A stretch of 64,000 nt of DNA. Origin: Bacteroidetes bacterium 47-18. GTDB lineage: Bacteria; Bacteroidota; Bacteroidia; Chitinophagales; Chitinophagaceae. This document shows positions 29,460-38,070 of this stretch, piece after piece. The translations under genes and the position numbers were made by a program. The notes below the pieces were generated by a model. The model worked only from the letters and a program-made list of their open reading frames with translations, was not told where the DNA came from and made no database searches. Each line of letters starts with the position of its first letter. The stretch's first letter is position 1. The stretch is from the NCBI GenBank assembly GCA_001897155.1, contig MKSF01000010.1, positions 1-64,000 of the forward strand, written 5' to 3'.

Positions 29460-29883
29460 TTTCCTGTATCCATATTGCGATTGTTCCCGTCAGTTCGGTG
29501 TAGAGGACATCAAACTCATACCCGTAGGCGAAATCATCGGTTAGTTGATACTTTGAAAAAACAGCTTCACAAACAGGGAACATTTTCAGTGCAAATGGTC
29601 GCAGTTCCTCGTCTGCCATAATGGTGTCGAACTCATTGCACACGACCTGAAAAACCGTATCAAATTTGGAGAAGTGCAAGCCCTCGAAAAGTATATAATT
29701 GGCTATCTCGTTGCAGTGCTCAATGGTATTTCCCGAACGGAAAGCACCCTCGTAGGCGTTGGCAGCCCACGAAGAACGCTGGTCGATAAATTTGTGGTCG
29801 TGTGCTTTTTCGGGAAAGCTACTATTAAGGTGTTCTTGCAGTCGTAAACGGTAATACGACAAGTCTTTTTGCTGTGTACTCAT
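29446..29883 (-). CDS. DUF1896 family protein
   Basis: A 145-residue soluble protein recognised as DUF1896, a family almost confined to Bacteroidota conjugative elements. Its features are [22 protein letters not shown] and [21 protein letters not shown]. There is no known activity. It is translationally coupled to the large methylase-helicase downstream, so the two probably act together. The 29884-30053 stretch before it holds its promoter region and nothing else I can identify. Confidence 0.85.
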   Translation of the reverse strand: MSTQQKDLSYYRLRLQEHLNSSFPEKAHDHKFIDQRSSWAANAYEGAFRSGNTIEHCNEIANYILFEGLHFSKFDTVFQVVCNEFDTIMADEELRPFALKMFPVCEAVFSKYQLTDDFAYGYEFDVLYTELTGTIAIWIQENGLQ

Positions 29884-30053
29884 ACTATATTTTGTTTAGA
29901 ATTTTACTTAAAGCCTAAAATTATAGCAGTAGATAGGAGCATTTACAGAAGTGGCAGGAATTGGCTTTGATAGGTAGGATTTGTCGTATTTCTACCTTAC
30001 TTAAAACAGAAAAGTGTATTTTTGCCCTTTAGAAATATATATACAATATCATA

Positions 30054-30230
30054 ATGAAAGAACTAATCGAAAAAATCAGCACAAGTTTTGAAACGTTAAA
30101 AGCTGATGCAGAATTACAGGCAGAAAAAGGAAATAAAGCAGCAGGTACAAGAGCTCGTAAAACTTCTTTAGAACTTGAAAAATTGCTAAAAGAATTTAGA
30201 AAAGCATCTTTGGAAGCTTCTAAAGTATAA
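30054..30230 (+). CDS. Histone H1-like small basic protein
   Basis: A 58-residue protein starting MKELIEKISTSFETLKADAE and rich in Lys and Ala (GNKAAGTRARKTSLELEKLL). It matches the short histone-H1/Hc1-like proteins of Bacteroidota, which are nucleoid-associated. It is alone on the plus strand between minus-strand ICE genes. A -7-like TATTTTTG lies at 30017-30024 with no clear -33 box. A terminator follows directly. A role in ICE DNA packaging or gene silencing is inference. Confidence 0.8.
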   Translation: MKELIEKISTSFETLKADAELQAEKGNKAAGTRARKTSLELEKLLKEFRKASLEASKV

Positions 30231-30235
30231 TAATA

Positions 30236-30259
30236 AAACCCTCCGAATTTGGAGGGTTT
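30236..30259. terminator. Bidirectional terminator after the histone-like gene
   Basis: The stem AAACCCTCC / GGAGGGTTT is a perfect 9-bp pairing with loop GAATTT. It lies between the convergent histone-like gene and the ORF6N gene and can serve both strands. Confidence 0.85.
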
Positions 30260-30260
30260 A

Positions 30261-31139
30261 CTATTTATTAAGGATTTGAAGCATCCTGCCGACTTCAATA
30301 TCCATTCGTGAAAAGGCAAACCATTTTTTGCCCAGGTCTTTGAGTGATGCTCCGATATGGTACAGCTCCGTACCGTCAATAATCAAAAATCGGTCGTGAG
30401 CATCGGAGAAAATCTCAACTTCAATCGAAGGATATTGGCTGTTGTACCGTTGTAAATCCAGCCGTAATTGATTGCTGATAGATTTGGTATATATGGTGGC
30501 AGTTACATTCGTACTGCGTTTGCCCAATAAAGTCAGTACCGTATCGTCCACATAATTATCGAGCAGGATAATGGAGCTTTCGGCACTTCGGATAATATCC
30601 GAAACAAAGGTATAAGCATCAAAAACCTGTCCGTTATAGAAAATACCTTTTTCGCTGTGGAGCTTGTCGCTTTCCAATGCCTTAAATATTTCCTCAATCT
30701 TTTGGTCGGTTTCTAATTGCCTGATTTCAATCTTATCCAAACGATGAAATAATGAAGCATTACTCATTAACATCCTCCGCATTTCTACAAATGCGTCCAT
30801 TATCTCAATACTAACCCTAACAGCGACATCAGAACGGAGTACAGCCGACAACATTGCTATTCCTTGTTCGGTAAAAACGTAGGGCAGATAACGTCTTCCG
30901 CCTCGCCCTACGTTTGAGGTTCCAATTTGGAACCTCAAAAAATCACTTTCTTCTTCAGTCAGTTGAAAACAGAATTTATCGGGAAACCTTTCAATATTTC
31001 TTTTTACAGCCTTGTTCAATATTTTGGTTTCCACCTGATATAATGTAGCAAGGTCACTATCCAGCATTACCTGTTTACCTCGTATGGTATAAATCAGATT
31101 GTTGATTTCTTTGGGTATAACTGTGGGCTTGTTTTCCAT
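30261..31139 (-). CDS. ORF6N-domain protein with PLD-like C-terminal domain
   Basis: A 292-residue protein. Residues about 8-95 are an ORF6N (KilA-N-related) DNA-binding domain (IYTIRGKQVMLDSDLATLYQVETKILNKAVKRN, RYLPYVFTEQGIAML). A coiled linker follows. Residues 180-292 resemble a phospholipase D-like half: HDRFLIIDGTELYHIGASLKDLGKK, an HxxxxxxD/GxS pattern without the classical K, as in PLDc_2-like proteins. Such proteins are frequent near Bacteroidota mobile elements. The start codon overlaps the topB stop by one base. Confidence 0.82.
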   Translation of the reverse strand: MENKPTVIPKEINNLIYTIRGKQVMLDSDLATLYQVETKILNKAVKRNIERFPDKFCFQLTEEESDFLRFQIGTSNVGRGGRRYLPYVFTEQGIAMLSAVLRSDVAVRVSIEIMDAFVEMRRMLMSNASLFHRLDKIEIRQLETDQKIEEIFKALESDKLHSEKGIFYNGQVFDAYTFVSDIIRSAESSIILLDNYVDDTVLTLLGKRSTNVTATIYTKSISNQLRLDLQRYNSQYPSIEVEIFSDAHDRFLIIDGTELYHIGASLKDLGKKWFAFSRMDIEVGRMLQILNK

Positions 31140-33223
31140 TACTTTTTGTAGTTTTTGTTCTTCTCAAATTCAAAGGAACTCTCAGCATTGGCATTTAGTA
31201 CGATGTACGCATCGAATTTCTTTCCGGCTTTGCTTTTCATTCCTTTGATGAGCGAAGTTTTCCTTTTATTGACAAGGCTTTCAATATCGGCTATGCTGAT
31301 TTGTACACCACACACATTGCGGAACTGCATCCAATTACAGCTTTCATCAATGCATTTGACAATCTTGTCACGGATGATGAGTTGCTGGCTTTTGCATTTC
31401 GGGCAAACCAATTTAGGCAGGTTGTTTTGGGCAATGGAAGTTTGCAGCAGTTCGTTAGTAATGGACTTTGCATAGGTTTCCATTTCTTTTTGAAATGCTC
31501 CGGCATCGGCTTCGTTGTTTTCAATTTTCTGCAATGCCAGTTCCCATTCGGCAGTCATCGCCACGTCCGCAATTTTTCTGTCCTTAACCAATCCATATAC
31601 CTGCAATCCTTTTTCGGTTGGTATCAGGGATTTCTTTTCCCGTTGGATATAGTTGCGGGTAAACAGCGTTTCGATTATCGCTGCCCTTGTAGCAGGCGTA
31701 CCAATACCGATATTTTGCAGGGCTTTCCGTTCGTCCTCGTTTTCGATTTCTCTGCCTGCATTTTCCATTGCCGACAATAGACCTGATTCGGTATAAAGCA
31801 CAGGCGGTTTGGTTTGCTTTTCCAAAACGGAGGCTTCTTTTATTTTGATTTCATCGCCTTTTTTCAGTTCGGGCAAATCCTGTACAGGTTCGCTATCATC
31901 ATCCGAAAAATTGCCTTTAATGGAACGCCAGCCTGGTTCAATAATCTTACAGCCTTTTGCCGTAAAGTCGTAATGCAATGCCTGTAAAGCCACATCGGTT
32001 ATCTCCTTGCTACAGGCTTGTGAAATGGCTTCGAGCAGTCGAAAAGCAATCATATCATAAACCGCATTTTCCTTTGCGTTCAGGGCAGATGGTATTTTAT
32101 CCGTAATCAACAAACCGTGATGGTCGGTAACACGCAGGTCGTTCACGATACGTTTGTTGAAACGACCCCATTTCACTTTGGTTACAGCTTGTTTGCAGGT
32201 TTCCCTGTCCTGCAATGCTCTTACGAGATTGGGAATTTCTGCCCACATATCTTCGGGAATGTATTTGCTTCCGGTGCGAGGGTAAGTGATAAACTTCTTT
32301 TCGTAAAGGCTTTGGGCAATGTTCAGCGTTTCTTCGGCAGAAAGGTTGAGCTTTTTGTTTGCTTCCTTTTGCAATCCTGTAAGGTCAAACAACAAAGGCG
32401 GTTGCTCTGTAACCCTTTTGGTTTCTACCGATGTAATTGTTGCCGTATCGCTTCGCTGAATGGATTTCAGCGTATCATTAGCGAGTTTTTGGTCTTCCCA
32501 TTTAGTTTTAGAAAGGCTTTTAAAATCAATACCTGCTTTGTGATGCAATAACTGTATCTGCCAATATTGCTGCACCGAGAAATTTTTGTTTTCCAAATAA
32601 CGTTTGCATATCAAAGCGAGTGTGGGTGTTTGTACTCTTCCGAGCGAGTAAACCCCGTTGCCTGCGGCAATGGAGAGTGATTGTGTAGCATTGATGCCCA
32701 CCAACCAATCGGCACGGCTTCTGCCTTGTGCCGCCTGATACAATCCGTCAAATGCTGCCCCGTCTTTGAGGTTCTCAAAACCCTGTTTGATGGCTTTTTC
32801 GGTCAGCGAACTTATCCAAAGCCGTTCAAAGGGTTTATTGCATTTCAGGTATTCATAAATGTACCGAAATATCAATTCACCCTCCCGACCTGCATCAGTA
32901 GCTACAATGATGCTGTTACTACGGTTAAAGAGTTGCTCAATAACCTTTAGTTGCTTTAATGCTCCTGTATCGGCGGTATAGCCTTTGTCTTTTTTGACTT
33001 TCCGAACGGTCAATAAAAAAGGGTTTGGCAATATTGGCAATGATGCCTTGTCAAATCCTGAAATCCCGTAATCTTCGGGCATTCCCAATCCTATCAAATG
33101 ACCGAATGCCCACGTAACAAAATAGCCGTTACCTGTCAGGTAGCCGTCCTTTTTATCGGATGCTCCCACAAGTCCGGCTATTTCCCTTGCTACGCTTGGT
33201 TTTTCTGCAATTATTGTTTTCAT
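31139..33223 (-). CDS. topB: Type IA DNA topoisomerase III (Exc-like)
   Basis: A 694-residue topoisomerase. The TOPRIM domain (IIAEKPSVARE; DAGREGELIFR) occupies about 1-150; the catalytic Tyr is in FITYPRTGSKY near 315. The C-terminal region has a CPKC...C zinc-ribbon-like segment (about 615-640). In CTnDOT the equivalent gene, exc, lies in the excision operon. Here it follows DUF3945 after 7 bases and precedes ORF6N. It probably relaxes or decatenates DNA during ICE excision and transfer. Confidence 0.92.
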   Translation of the reverse strand: MKTIIAEKPSVAREIAGLVGASDKKDGYLTGNGYFVTWAFGHLIGLGMPEDYGISGFDKASLPILPNPFLLTVRKVKKDKGYTADTGALKQLKVIEQLFNRSNSIIVATDAGREGELIFRYIYEYLKCNKPFERLWISSLTEKAIKQGFENLKDGAAFDGLYQAAQGRSRADWLVGINATQSLSIAAGNGVYSLGRVQTPTLALICKRYLENKNFSVQQYWQIQLLHHKAGIDFKSLSKTKWEDQKLANDTLKSIQRSDTATITSVETKRVTEQPPLLFDLTGLQKEANKKLNLSAEETLNIAQSLYEKKFITYPRTGSKYIPEDMWAEIPNLVRALQDRETCKQAVTKVKWGRFNKRIVNDLRVTDHHGLLITDKIPSALNAKENAVYDMIAFRLLEAISQACSKEITDVALQALHYDFTAKGCKIIEPGWRSIKGNFSDDDSEPVQDLPELKKGDEIKIKEASVLEKQTKPPVLYTESGLLSAMENAGREIENEDERKALQNIGIGTPATRAAIIETLFTRNYIQREKKSLIPTEKGLQVYGLVKDRKIADVAMTAEWELALQKIENNEADAGAFQKEMETYAKSITNELLQTSIAQNNLPKLVCPKCKSQQLIIRDKIVKCIDESCNWMQFRNVCGVQISIADIESLVNKRKTSLIKGMKSKAGKKFDAYIVLNANAESSFEFEKNKNYKK

Positions 33224-33229
33224 ATTTTA

Positions 33230-34687
33230 CTACATTTTTCTGCCTTTGGACTTTGCAGGTGCTTTGGGCTTTTCCTGTTGTTCCTGCTGTTGTTTATTTT
33301 TCGGTGTTTGCTGTCCGGACTTCAAAGGCTCGTTGATATTTTTGGTCGCTTCGTTGGTCTTGCCCTCCGAATTGACCGCAGTTTGCGTTTTATGGGATTC
33401 GGTTGGCTGCATTCTTTCTTTATATTGATTTGGAAACTCAAAGCCAGTTTTTCCGGTGTCTTTGTTGAACGTGATGTAACCGTTGTACGTTTGCCCTTTC
33501 TTATCAACCAGACCTGCCATATATATGGTTTGACCCGCTTTGAAATCCTTGTATTGATCATCGGTCAGTTCCTTGCCACGAAATGTTTTTGGAGCTTCCT
33601 GTGGTTGGCTTTGTTGATTATTCTGTTGGTTGTTTTGCTTTTGTCCGTTGTAGTTACTGCGGTCAAACAGAAATTCGGTATAGCGTTTATCGGCATTGTA
33701 CTGTACCGTTGCCGAAAACTCCGTTCCTTTTGTGGAAATCATACCCTCCAATTTGAGCGGTTTGCCCTCCATTAAGGTTTGCTTTTGCTCATCATTGAGT
33801 TTTACACCCTTAATCTCATCGGGAATTTTAATAAAATCCGTTCGCAGTGCAATGACATCATTGGTAAGCCTGTCAATACTGATAATGGACGGCATTAGTT
33901 CGCCAGTCTTGGAATTTTTCAAATCAACCACACGCCCCATATTGCCCGTTTCGAGCAGGTTTTTCTTGTCCTCATCAGTAAATTTGTGTCCAAAAAACTC
34001 AAAATGCAGATTAGGCTCTTTTTTGATGCCGTGTATTCCCACAACAATTTTTCCGTCTTCGGCTTGCTGTAATGACAGTCGGGCGTCTGTGCGGAGAATA
34101 GTACCTCCAAGATTAACCCCTATCGGTACGAGTTCATTGGTTTTATAACCTTTCAATAAAGGTTCAAGCAGGTTTCTTTTTTCAAGGTATTCCTTGCTTA
34201 ATCCGAGATTGGTCATTGTATCCCAATCAATCTGCTCCGGCTTATAGCGGTATTCGCTTACATCCGGCGTTGTCTGTGCTGTTGCCATATCATTTTTATT
34301 TTCTTGTTTATTATTCTCTTGTGTGGCGGTTTTGACTTCGTGTTCTTTCATCACTTTTTCGCCTTCCGAAGTTGGCTTATCTACCTGCTTTTGCATTTCC
34401 TGTGCTTTCTCAACGGCGATAGGTGCAGGCACTTTGAAAAATGAAAAATTGGTAGGGTTCTTTAGTTGGCTAAAAAAATTGGAAAAGAAGTTGGAAAAGA
34501 AATCGCCACTCTTGTCCACACGCATAAACTGGTTTTGGTTTTTCTTCGTGGGGTCAACGGTTTCCATTTTCCCGTTTTCGTCTATGCTCTTTACGGCTTG
34601 GATTTTCATTTTTTCTTTGTCCAGTACCAATAATATGTCCGATAATTGTTCGGGCATTTCCTGTTTATTTGTGGTTTCTTCACTCAT
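33230..34687 (-). CDS. DUF3945/DUF4099-type ICE protein
   Basis: A 485-residue soluble, Lys/Gln-rich protein. The N-terminal part (DILLVLDKEKMKIQAVKSIDENGKMETV) is typical of DUF4099. Repeated units follow with the pattern F.GKELTDDQYKDFKAGQTIYMAGLVDKKGQ and EGKPLKLEGMISTKGTEFSATVQYN, as in DUF3945. The C-terminal 80 residues are low-complexity (QQ, KS, NN). It lies between the HTH genes and topB, the place of orf3 in the CTnDOT excision operon. Function is unknown. Confidence 0.85.
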   Translation of the reverse strand: MSEETTNKQEMPEQLSDILLVLDKEKMKIQAVKSIDENGKMETVDPTKKNQNQFMRVDKSGDFFSNFFSNFFSQLKNPTNFSFFKVPAPIAVEKAQEMQKQVDKPTSEGEKVMKEHEVKTATQENNKQENKNDMATAQTTPDVSEYRYKPEQIDWDTMTNLGLSKEYLEKRNLLEPLLKGYKTNELVPIGVNLGGTILRTDARLSLQQAEDGKIVVGIHGIKKEPNLHFEFFGHKFTDEDKKNLLETGNMGRVVDLKNSKTGELMPSIISIDRLTNDVIALRTDFIKIPDEIKGVKLNDEQKQTLMEGKPLKLEGMISTKGTEFSATVQYNADKRYTEFLFDRSNYNGQKQNNQQNNQQSQPQEAPKTFRGKELTDDQYKDFKAGQTIYMAGLVDKKGQTYNGYITFNKDTGKTGFEFPNQYKERMQPTESHKTQTAVNSEGKTNEATKNINEPLKSGQQTPKNKQQQEQQEKPKAPAKSKGRKM

Positions 34688-34753
34688 AATATGAAAATTT
34701 TAAAAGTTTACCGCCGAATGTAAAGGAAGCGTTCACTACGTTGCCCGAAGTGG

Positions 34754-34784
34754 CACTTAAAGGCAGTGTTTGTCACTCAAAGGC
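34754..34784. repeat. Pair of 20-bp-spaced direct repeats between HTH and DUF3945 genes
   Basis: CACTTAAAGGC (34754-34764) and CACTCAAAGGC (34774-34784) match at 10 of 11 bases with exactly 20 bp periodicity, about two helical turns. They overlap the 3' end of the small HTH gene region and precede the DUF3945 gene. They could be binding sites for one of the HTH proteins. Confidence 0.5.
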
Positions 34785-34785
34785 G

Positions 34786-35082
34786 TTATAGTTTTGCAGA
34801 TGGTGGATTAAAACTCTCTCTTATGAACTGATGCACATCGGATAGCTTGTAATACAGTTTGCCGCTAATAGTATAATAGGGTAGTTTGCCGATGGAGCGA
34901 TACCGTTGCAGGGAACGGTTGCTGATTTTCAGCATTTGAAGCAAATCCTGATTATCCAACAATTCCTCTCCGTCTATACTGTTGCGTTTCTTTTGCAACT
35001 CATCTATATTATCACCCAGCATATCGAGGCGACCTATCAAGCGTTCCATCCACGCCAAAAATTCCATTCTATCAATATTCAT
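34786..35082 (-). CDS. Excisionase-like helix-turn-helix protein (Xis2d-like)
   Basis: A 98-residue protein. After a coiled N-terminal helix (to about 40), LLDNQDLLQMLKISNRSLQRYRSIGKLPYYTISGKLYYKLSDV is a MerR/excisionase-type winged helix. Position and size fit the second excisionase-like protein (Xis2d) of CTnDOT-type excision operons. It lies 5 bases downstream of a second HTH gene. Confidence 0.8.
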   Translation of the reverse strand: MNIDRMEFLAWMERLIGRLDMLGDNIDELQKKRNSIDGEELLDNQDLLQMLKISNRSLQRYRSIGKLPYYTISGKLYYKLSDVHQFIRESFNPPSAKL

Positions 35083-35087
35083 AGCAC

Positions 35088-35441
35088 CTACTTTTTATCC
35101 GTTTTCAATTGTCTACCTTTTTCGATATAGCTTTTACCTTTTGCCATAAGTTCCTGTACAAACTCATCACTGCTCTGTACGGCATTGGCATTAAGCATAT
35201 CCTTAATTGCTCCGATGGTGTAGAAGTATTGTCCGTACATTTTGGAGTAGGCTATTTCGCCTTTGGTACGCATACGCCACAAAGTCTTTTCGCTAATGTG
35301 CAGGTATTGGCATACCTCGTGGTTATTTAGCCACAGGTCATCATAGCTTTTATCTTCCTGTTTTTTCAGGTAATCGGCAATGGCATTGATACGGCTGTTT
35401 AGCTGTTGCCACGCTTCTTCTTCGATTGTAATTATTTTCAT
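35088..35441 (-). CDS. Excisionase-like helix-turn-helix protein (Xis2c-like)
   Basis: A 117-residue protein starting MKIITIEEEAW; an upstream in-frame start at 35513 would run through the palindromic promoter region and is unlikely. The HTH part is LWLNNHEVCQYLHISEKTLWRMRTKGEIAYSKMYGQYFYTIGAI. It is the first gene of the leftward HTH-HTH-DUF3945-topB array, matching xis2c-xis2d-orf3-exc. Control by the RteC gene immediately upstream is expected by analogy. Confidence 0.8.
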   Translation of the reverse strand: MKIITIEEEAWQQLNSRINAIADYLKKQEDKSYDDLWLNNHEVCQYLHISEKTLWRMRTKGEIAYSKMYGQYFYTIGAIKDMLNANAVQSSDEFVQELMAKGKSYIEKGRQLKTDKK

Positions 35442-35468
35442 CGCATTGATCCTATAATGTTTACAATG

Positions 35469-35525
35469 CAAAATTGCTAAGGGTGGTAGTGTTTGTCTGC
35501 CAAGCCTTGCCAATTGGTTTGGCAG
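35469..35525 (-). promoter_or_regulatory. Candidate excision-operon promoter and RteC operator
   Basis: On the minus strand CAATTTTG (plus 35469-35476) resembles a -7 box. The expected -33 position overlaps an inverted repeat, CTGCCAA (35497-35503) / TTGGCAG (35519-35525), that encloses GCCAATTGG (35509-35517). No TTTG -33 box is present, as expected for an activator-dependent promoter. Assignment to RteC is by analogy with CTnDOT. Confidence 0.5.
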
Positions 35526-35618
35526 TTTTTTGAATTTTTTTGCAAACAGGGAAAACTCTTGTTTGATAAGGGTTTAAATGTATTGGAGATATTTTGTGAG
35601 GGAGTTTTGCCTACATTT

Positions 35619-35628
35619 GCCAATTGGC
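35619..35628. repeat. Palindrome GCCAATTGGC
   Basis: A perfect 10-bp palindrome that repeats nine bases (GCCAATTGG) of the sequence at 35509, 110 bp away, both preceded by TTG. It lies between the RteC gene end and the excision-type operon start. It may be a second regulator site or part of a recombination or transfer site. Confidence 0.45.
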
Positions 35629-35644
35629 ATATATGGGCAAAAGA

Positions 35645-35673
35645 AAAAGCAGTACGTTTTGGGTACTGCTTTT
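35645..35673. terminator. Terminator after RteC copy 2
   Basis: A perfect 11-bp stem, AAAAGCAGTAC / GTACTGCTTTT, with a 7-base loop. T-runs follow on both strands, so it can end the leftward rteC transcript and block read-through from either side. Confidence 0.85.
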
Positions 35674-35693
35674 AAATTACTGTATTGAAATGG

Positions 35694-36539
35694 CTAAAGG
35701 TCTTTATCCATATACTCTTCGAGGGATATTTTGAGTTGGTCTAAAAATGCCGTTCGGGAACCTGCCCTTGTTTTCATTCTATGAAATGAGTGATGAAGGT
35801 CGCCAAGATTAACACGGAAAATTATTTGAAACAATAGACTAATTTTTCTTATCCCAATTTTTCCATGTGAGATAGCTCCAGAAGCATGTAATGCATAAAT
35901 TAATTCCACAAGTGAATTTTTACTTTCTGTCCAGAAGATATCTTTAGAGTTTTCGGGTTTTTGAAAAATCATATCGGGGTCTTCGGCTGGATTAATTTTA
36001 GTAAGAAGATAGGTATAGATCAATTCATTGGCAATAATCCTGGCTGTTTTATAGTCAAAGAAAGTGGAAAAAGATGGATCCATCTCAAAGACGATACTAT
36101 TTAAGCCATCGTGATAATTTATATTACCTCTTTTGAAGTAAATAGTATCACGGTCGGTTCTGCCTGATCGATAGTACCTATAAAAATCGGAGTTGCAGAT
36201 ATATTCAATGTACTCACGCTTCAATTGTGCGAGTTGGTTTGAAAAATAGTTATTGTATAGCTTCCCGTTATTTACAGGACAGGATGTTTCTATTCGATAA
36301 ACTTTATTGTAGTAAATTAGCTTTCCGAGTATTTGGGGCTTGATATTCCTGAAGAAATCAATTTCTTCAACGTCTGTTTCAAACCCATCATTGGTTACAA
36401 AGTCTTTAACGGAAGATAATAAGTTTTGAAGATACGTGGTCATTTCATATGCTTCTTCAATCAATTTCTTGTTTTGAGAAGCAAGTTTATCTTCTTTTCT
36501 ATGTATCTCTAAAATTATGTGTTTTAATGAGTTCTTCAT
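35694..36539 (-). CDS. rteC: RteC domain protein (copy 2)
   Basis: A 281-residue regulator; ATG at 36539 chosen over the GTG at 36551. Conserved RteC blocks are KLIYYNKVYRIET, DFYRYYRSGRTDRD, YFKRGNINYHDGLNSIVFEMDPSFSTFFDYKTARIIANELI and LGDLHHSFHRMK. It is the most divergent of the three copies and the one next to the excision-type operon, so it is the likeliest controller of excision. It is divergently arranged with the sigma-54-type response regulator gene, like rteB-rteC neighbours elsewhere. Confidence 0.88.
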   Translation of the reverse strand: MKNSLKHIILEIHRKEDKLASQNKKLIEEAYEMTTYLQNLLSSVKDFVTNDGFETDVEEIDFFRNIKPQILGKLIYYNKVYRIETSCPVNNGKLYNNYFSNQLAQLKREYIEYICNSDFYRYYRSGRTDRDTIYFKRGNINYHDGLNSIVFEMDPSFSTFFDYKTARIIANELIYTYLLTKINPAEDPDMIFQKPENSKDIFWTESKNSLVELIYALHASGAISHGKIGIRKISLLFQIIFRVNLGDLHHSFHRMKTRAGSRTAFLDQLKISLEEYMDKDL

Positions 36540-36728
36540 AATTTTTATCACAGTAGGTTTTCAGATTCATTAGACTTGAAAGTATTGTTGCAAATATTCT
36601 GAATAAAAAAGAATTTGTTGCCCAAGCTTATCCCAAGCTGGGAAAGATTTTATTTATCCGCTTCGCGTTAGAATTATCAAAACGGACATAATATTTAGTA
36701 AATTTGTTCCCTATAATTCAGCAAAAAA

Positions 36729-38066
36729 GTGGTAAAAGTTTTAATAATAGACGATGAGGAAAAATTGAGAAATCTACTTTCAAAAATTATTGGTTTTGAA
36801 GGTTTTGAGGTTTTTCAGGCATCTAGCATAAAATCGGGATTGCAACGATTAGATGTAGAAGAAATAGATGTGGTGATATGCGATGTAAAACTCCCGGATG
36901 GAAGTGGTGTAGATACCGCAAAAGTTATCAAAGAAAAATATCCTGCTGTAGAGGTAATTCTTTTGACCGCTTTCGGAAATATTTCTGATGGTGTACAGGC
37001 AATAAAGAACGGGGCTTTCGACTATATTACGAAAGGTGATGACAACAATAAAATAATCCCGCTTCTATATAAAGCCAGTGAAAAGGTTGCTTTAAACAAG
37101 AGAGTTCAAAAATTAGAAAAACAATTAGGCGAAAAACATTCGTTCGATAAAATCATCGGTACATCTAAGCCTATCATCAAAGCTATTGAGCTAGCCCGAA
37201 AAGTGGCTGGCACAGACACGACTGTTTTATTGACAGGAGAAACAGGTACTGGTAAAGAAGTCTTTGCACAAGCCATCCATCAGGGAAGTCAACGGGTTAA
37301 CCACAACTTTGTAGCTATCAATTGCTCAGCATTTAGTAAAGATCTGTTGGAAAACGAATTGTTCGGGCACAAAGCAGGGGCTTTTACAGGAGCCTCAAAA
37401 GACCAGAAAGGGCTTTTTGAGGAAGCGCATAACGGCACTATTTTTCTGGATGAAATCGGGGAAATGGCACTGGATCTCCAAGCTAAGATTTTGCGGGTAC
37501 TGGAATCAGGCGAATTGCTTCGTGTGGGGGATGCAAAGCCCATTAAGGTCAATGTACGTATCATTGCTGCGACAAATCGTAATCTGGAAGAGGAAATAGA
37601 GAAAGAACATTTTAGAAGCGATCTCTTTTACCGTCTTTCTGTCTTTGGCATTCACCTGCCTTCATTAAGGGAACGTCCCAAAGACATCAAATTATTAGCA
37701 GAATATTATGCCAGTATATTCGCACTAAAATCAAACAGAAAACCTTTGAGGTTAACGGATGAATACATGGAGGCTCTGGAGAACAATGCATGGAAAGGTA
37801 ACATCCGTGAATTAAAAAACGTGATTGAAAGAAGTGTAATTCTGGCAGATGCTGACGTGCTAGATCTGGATACATTACCCGCTGACCTACAATATGCCAA
37901 ATCCAATGCGCAACAGTTGTCCGCATTTTCTATGGCAAGTGCTGAAAAACTGCACATACAGAAAATTCTTAATCATACGGGAGGTAATAAAGCGGAAGCA
38001 GCCCGATTACTGGAAATTGGGGTAGCAACACTTTACAGAAAAATGGAGCAATACAAAATTCAGTAG
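36729..38066 (+). CDS. Sigma-54-dependent response regulator (NtrC/RteB family)
   Basis: A 445-residue activator with a GTG start (GTG GTA AAA GTT). The receiver domain (1-120) has D52 as phosphoacceptor. The AAA+ domain has GETGTGKE near 170 and AGAFTGA near 217-222, the loop that contacts sigma-54. A Fis-type HTH lies at about 405-445 (GGNKAEAARLLEIGVATLYRKME). No kinase is adjacent; the only histidine kinase in the window is at 52853, in the Kdp operon. In related Bacteroidota an NtrC-type regulator commonly accompanies kdp, so it is a likely KdpE substitute; an RteB role is the alternative. Confidence 0.88.
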   Translation: MVKVLIIDDEEKLRNLLSKIIGFEGFEVFQASSIKSGLQRLDVEEIDVVICDVKLPDGSGVDTAKVIKEKYPAVEVILLTAFGNISDGVQAIKNGAFDYITKGDDNNKIIPLLYKASEKVALNKRVQKLEKQLGEKHSFDKIIGTSKPIIKAIELARKVAGTDTTVLLTGETGTGKEVFAQAIHQGSQRVNHNFVAINCSAFSKDLLENELFGHKAGAFTGASKDQKGLFEEAHNGTIFLDEIGEMALDLQAKILRVLESGELLRVGDAKPIKVNVRIIAATNRNLEEEIEKEHFRSDLFYRLSVFGIHLPSLRERPKDIKLLAEYYASIFALKSNRKPLRLTDEYMEALENNAWKGNIRELKNVIERSVILADADVLDLDTLPADLQYAKSNAQQLSAFSMASAEKLHIQKILNHTGGNKAEAARLLEIGVATLYRKMEQYKIQ

Positions 38067-38070
38067 TGAG

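Noticed and set aside
29980-30024. Full promoter for the histone-like gene
   Set aside because: TATTTTTG is a good -7 box, but the nearest TTTG is 33 bp upstream; only the -7 match is noted.
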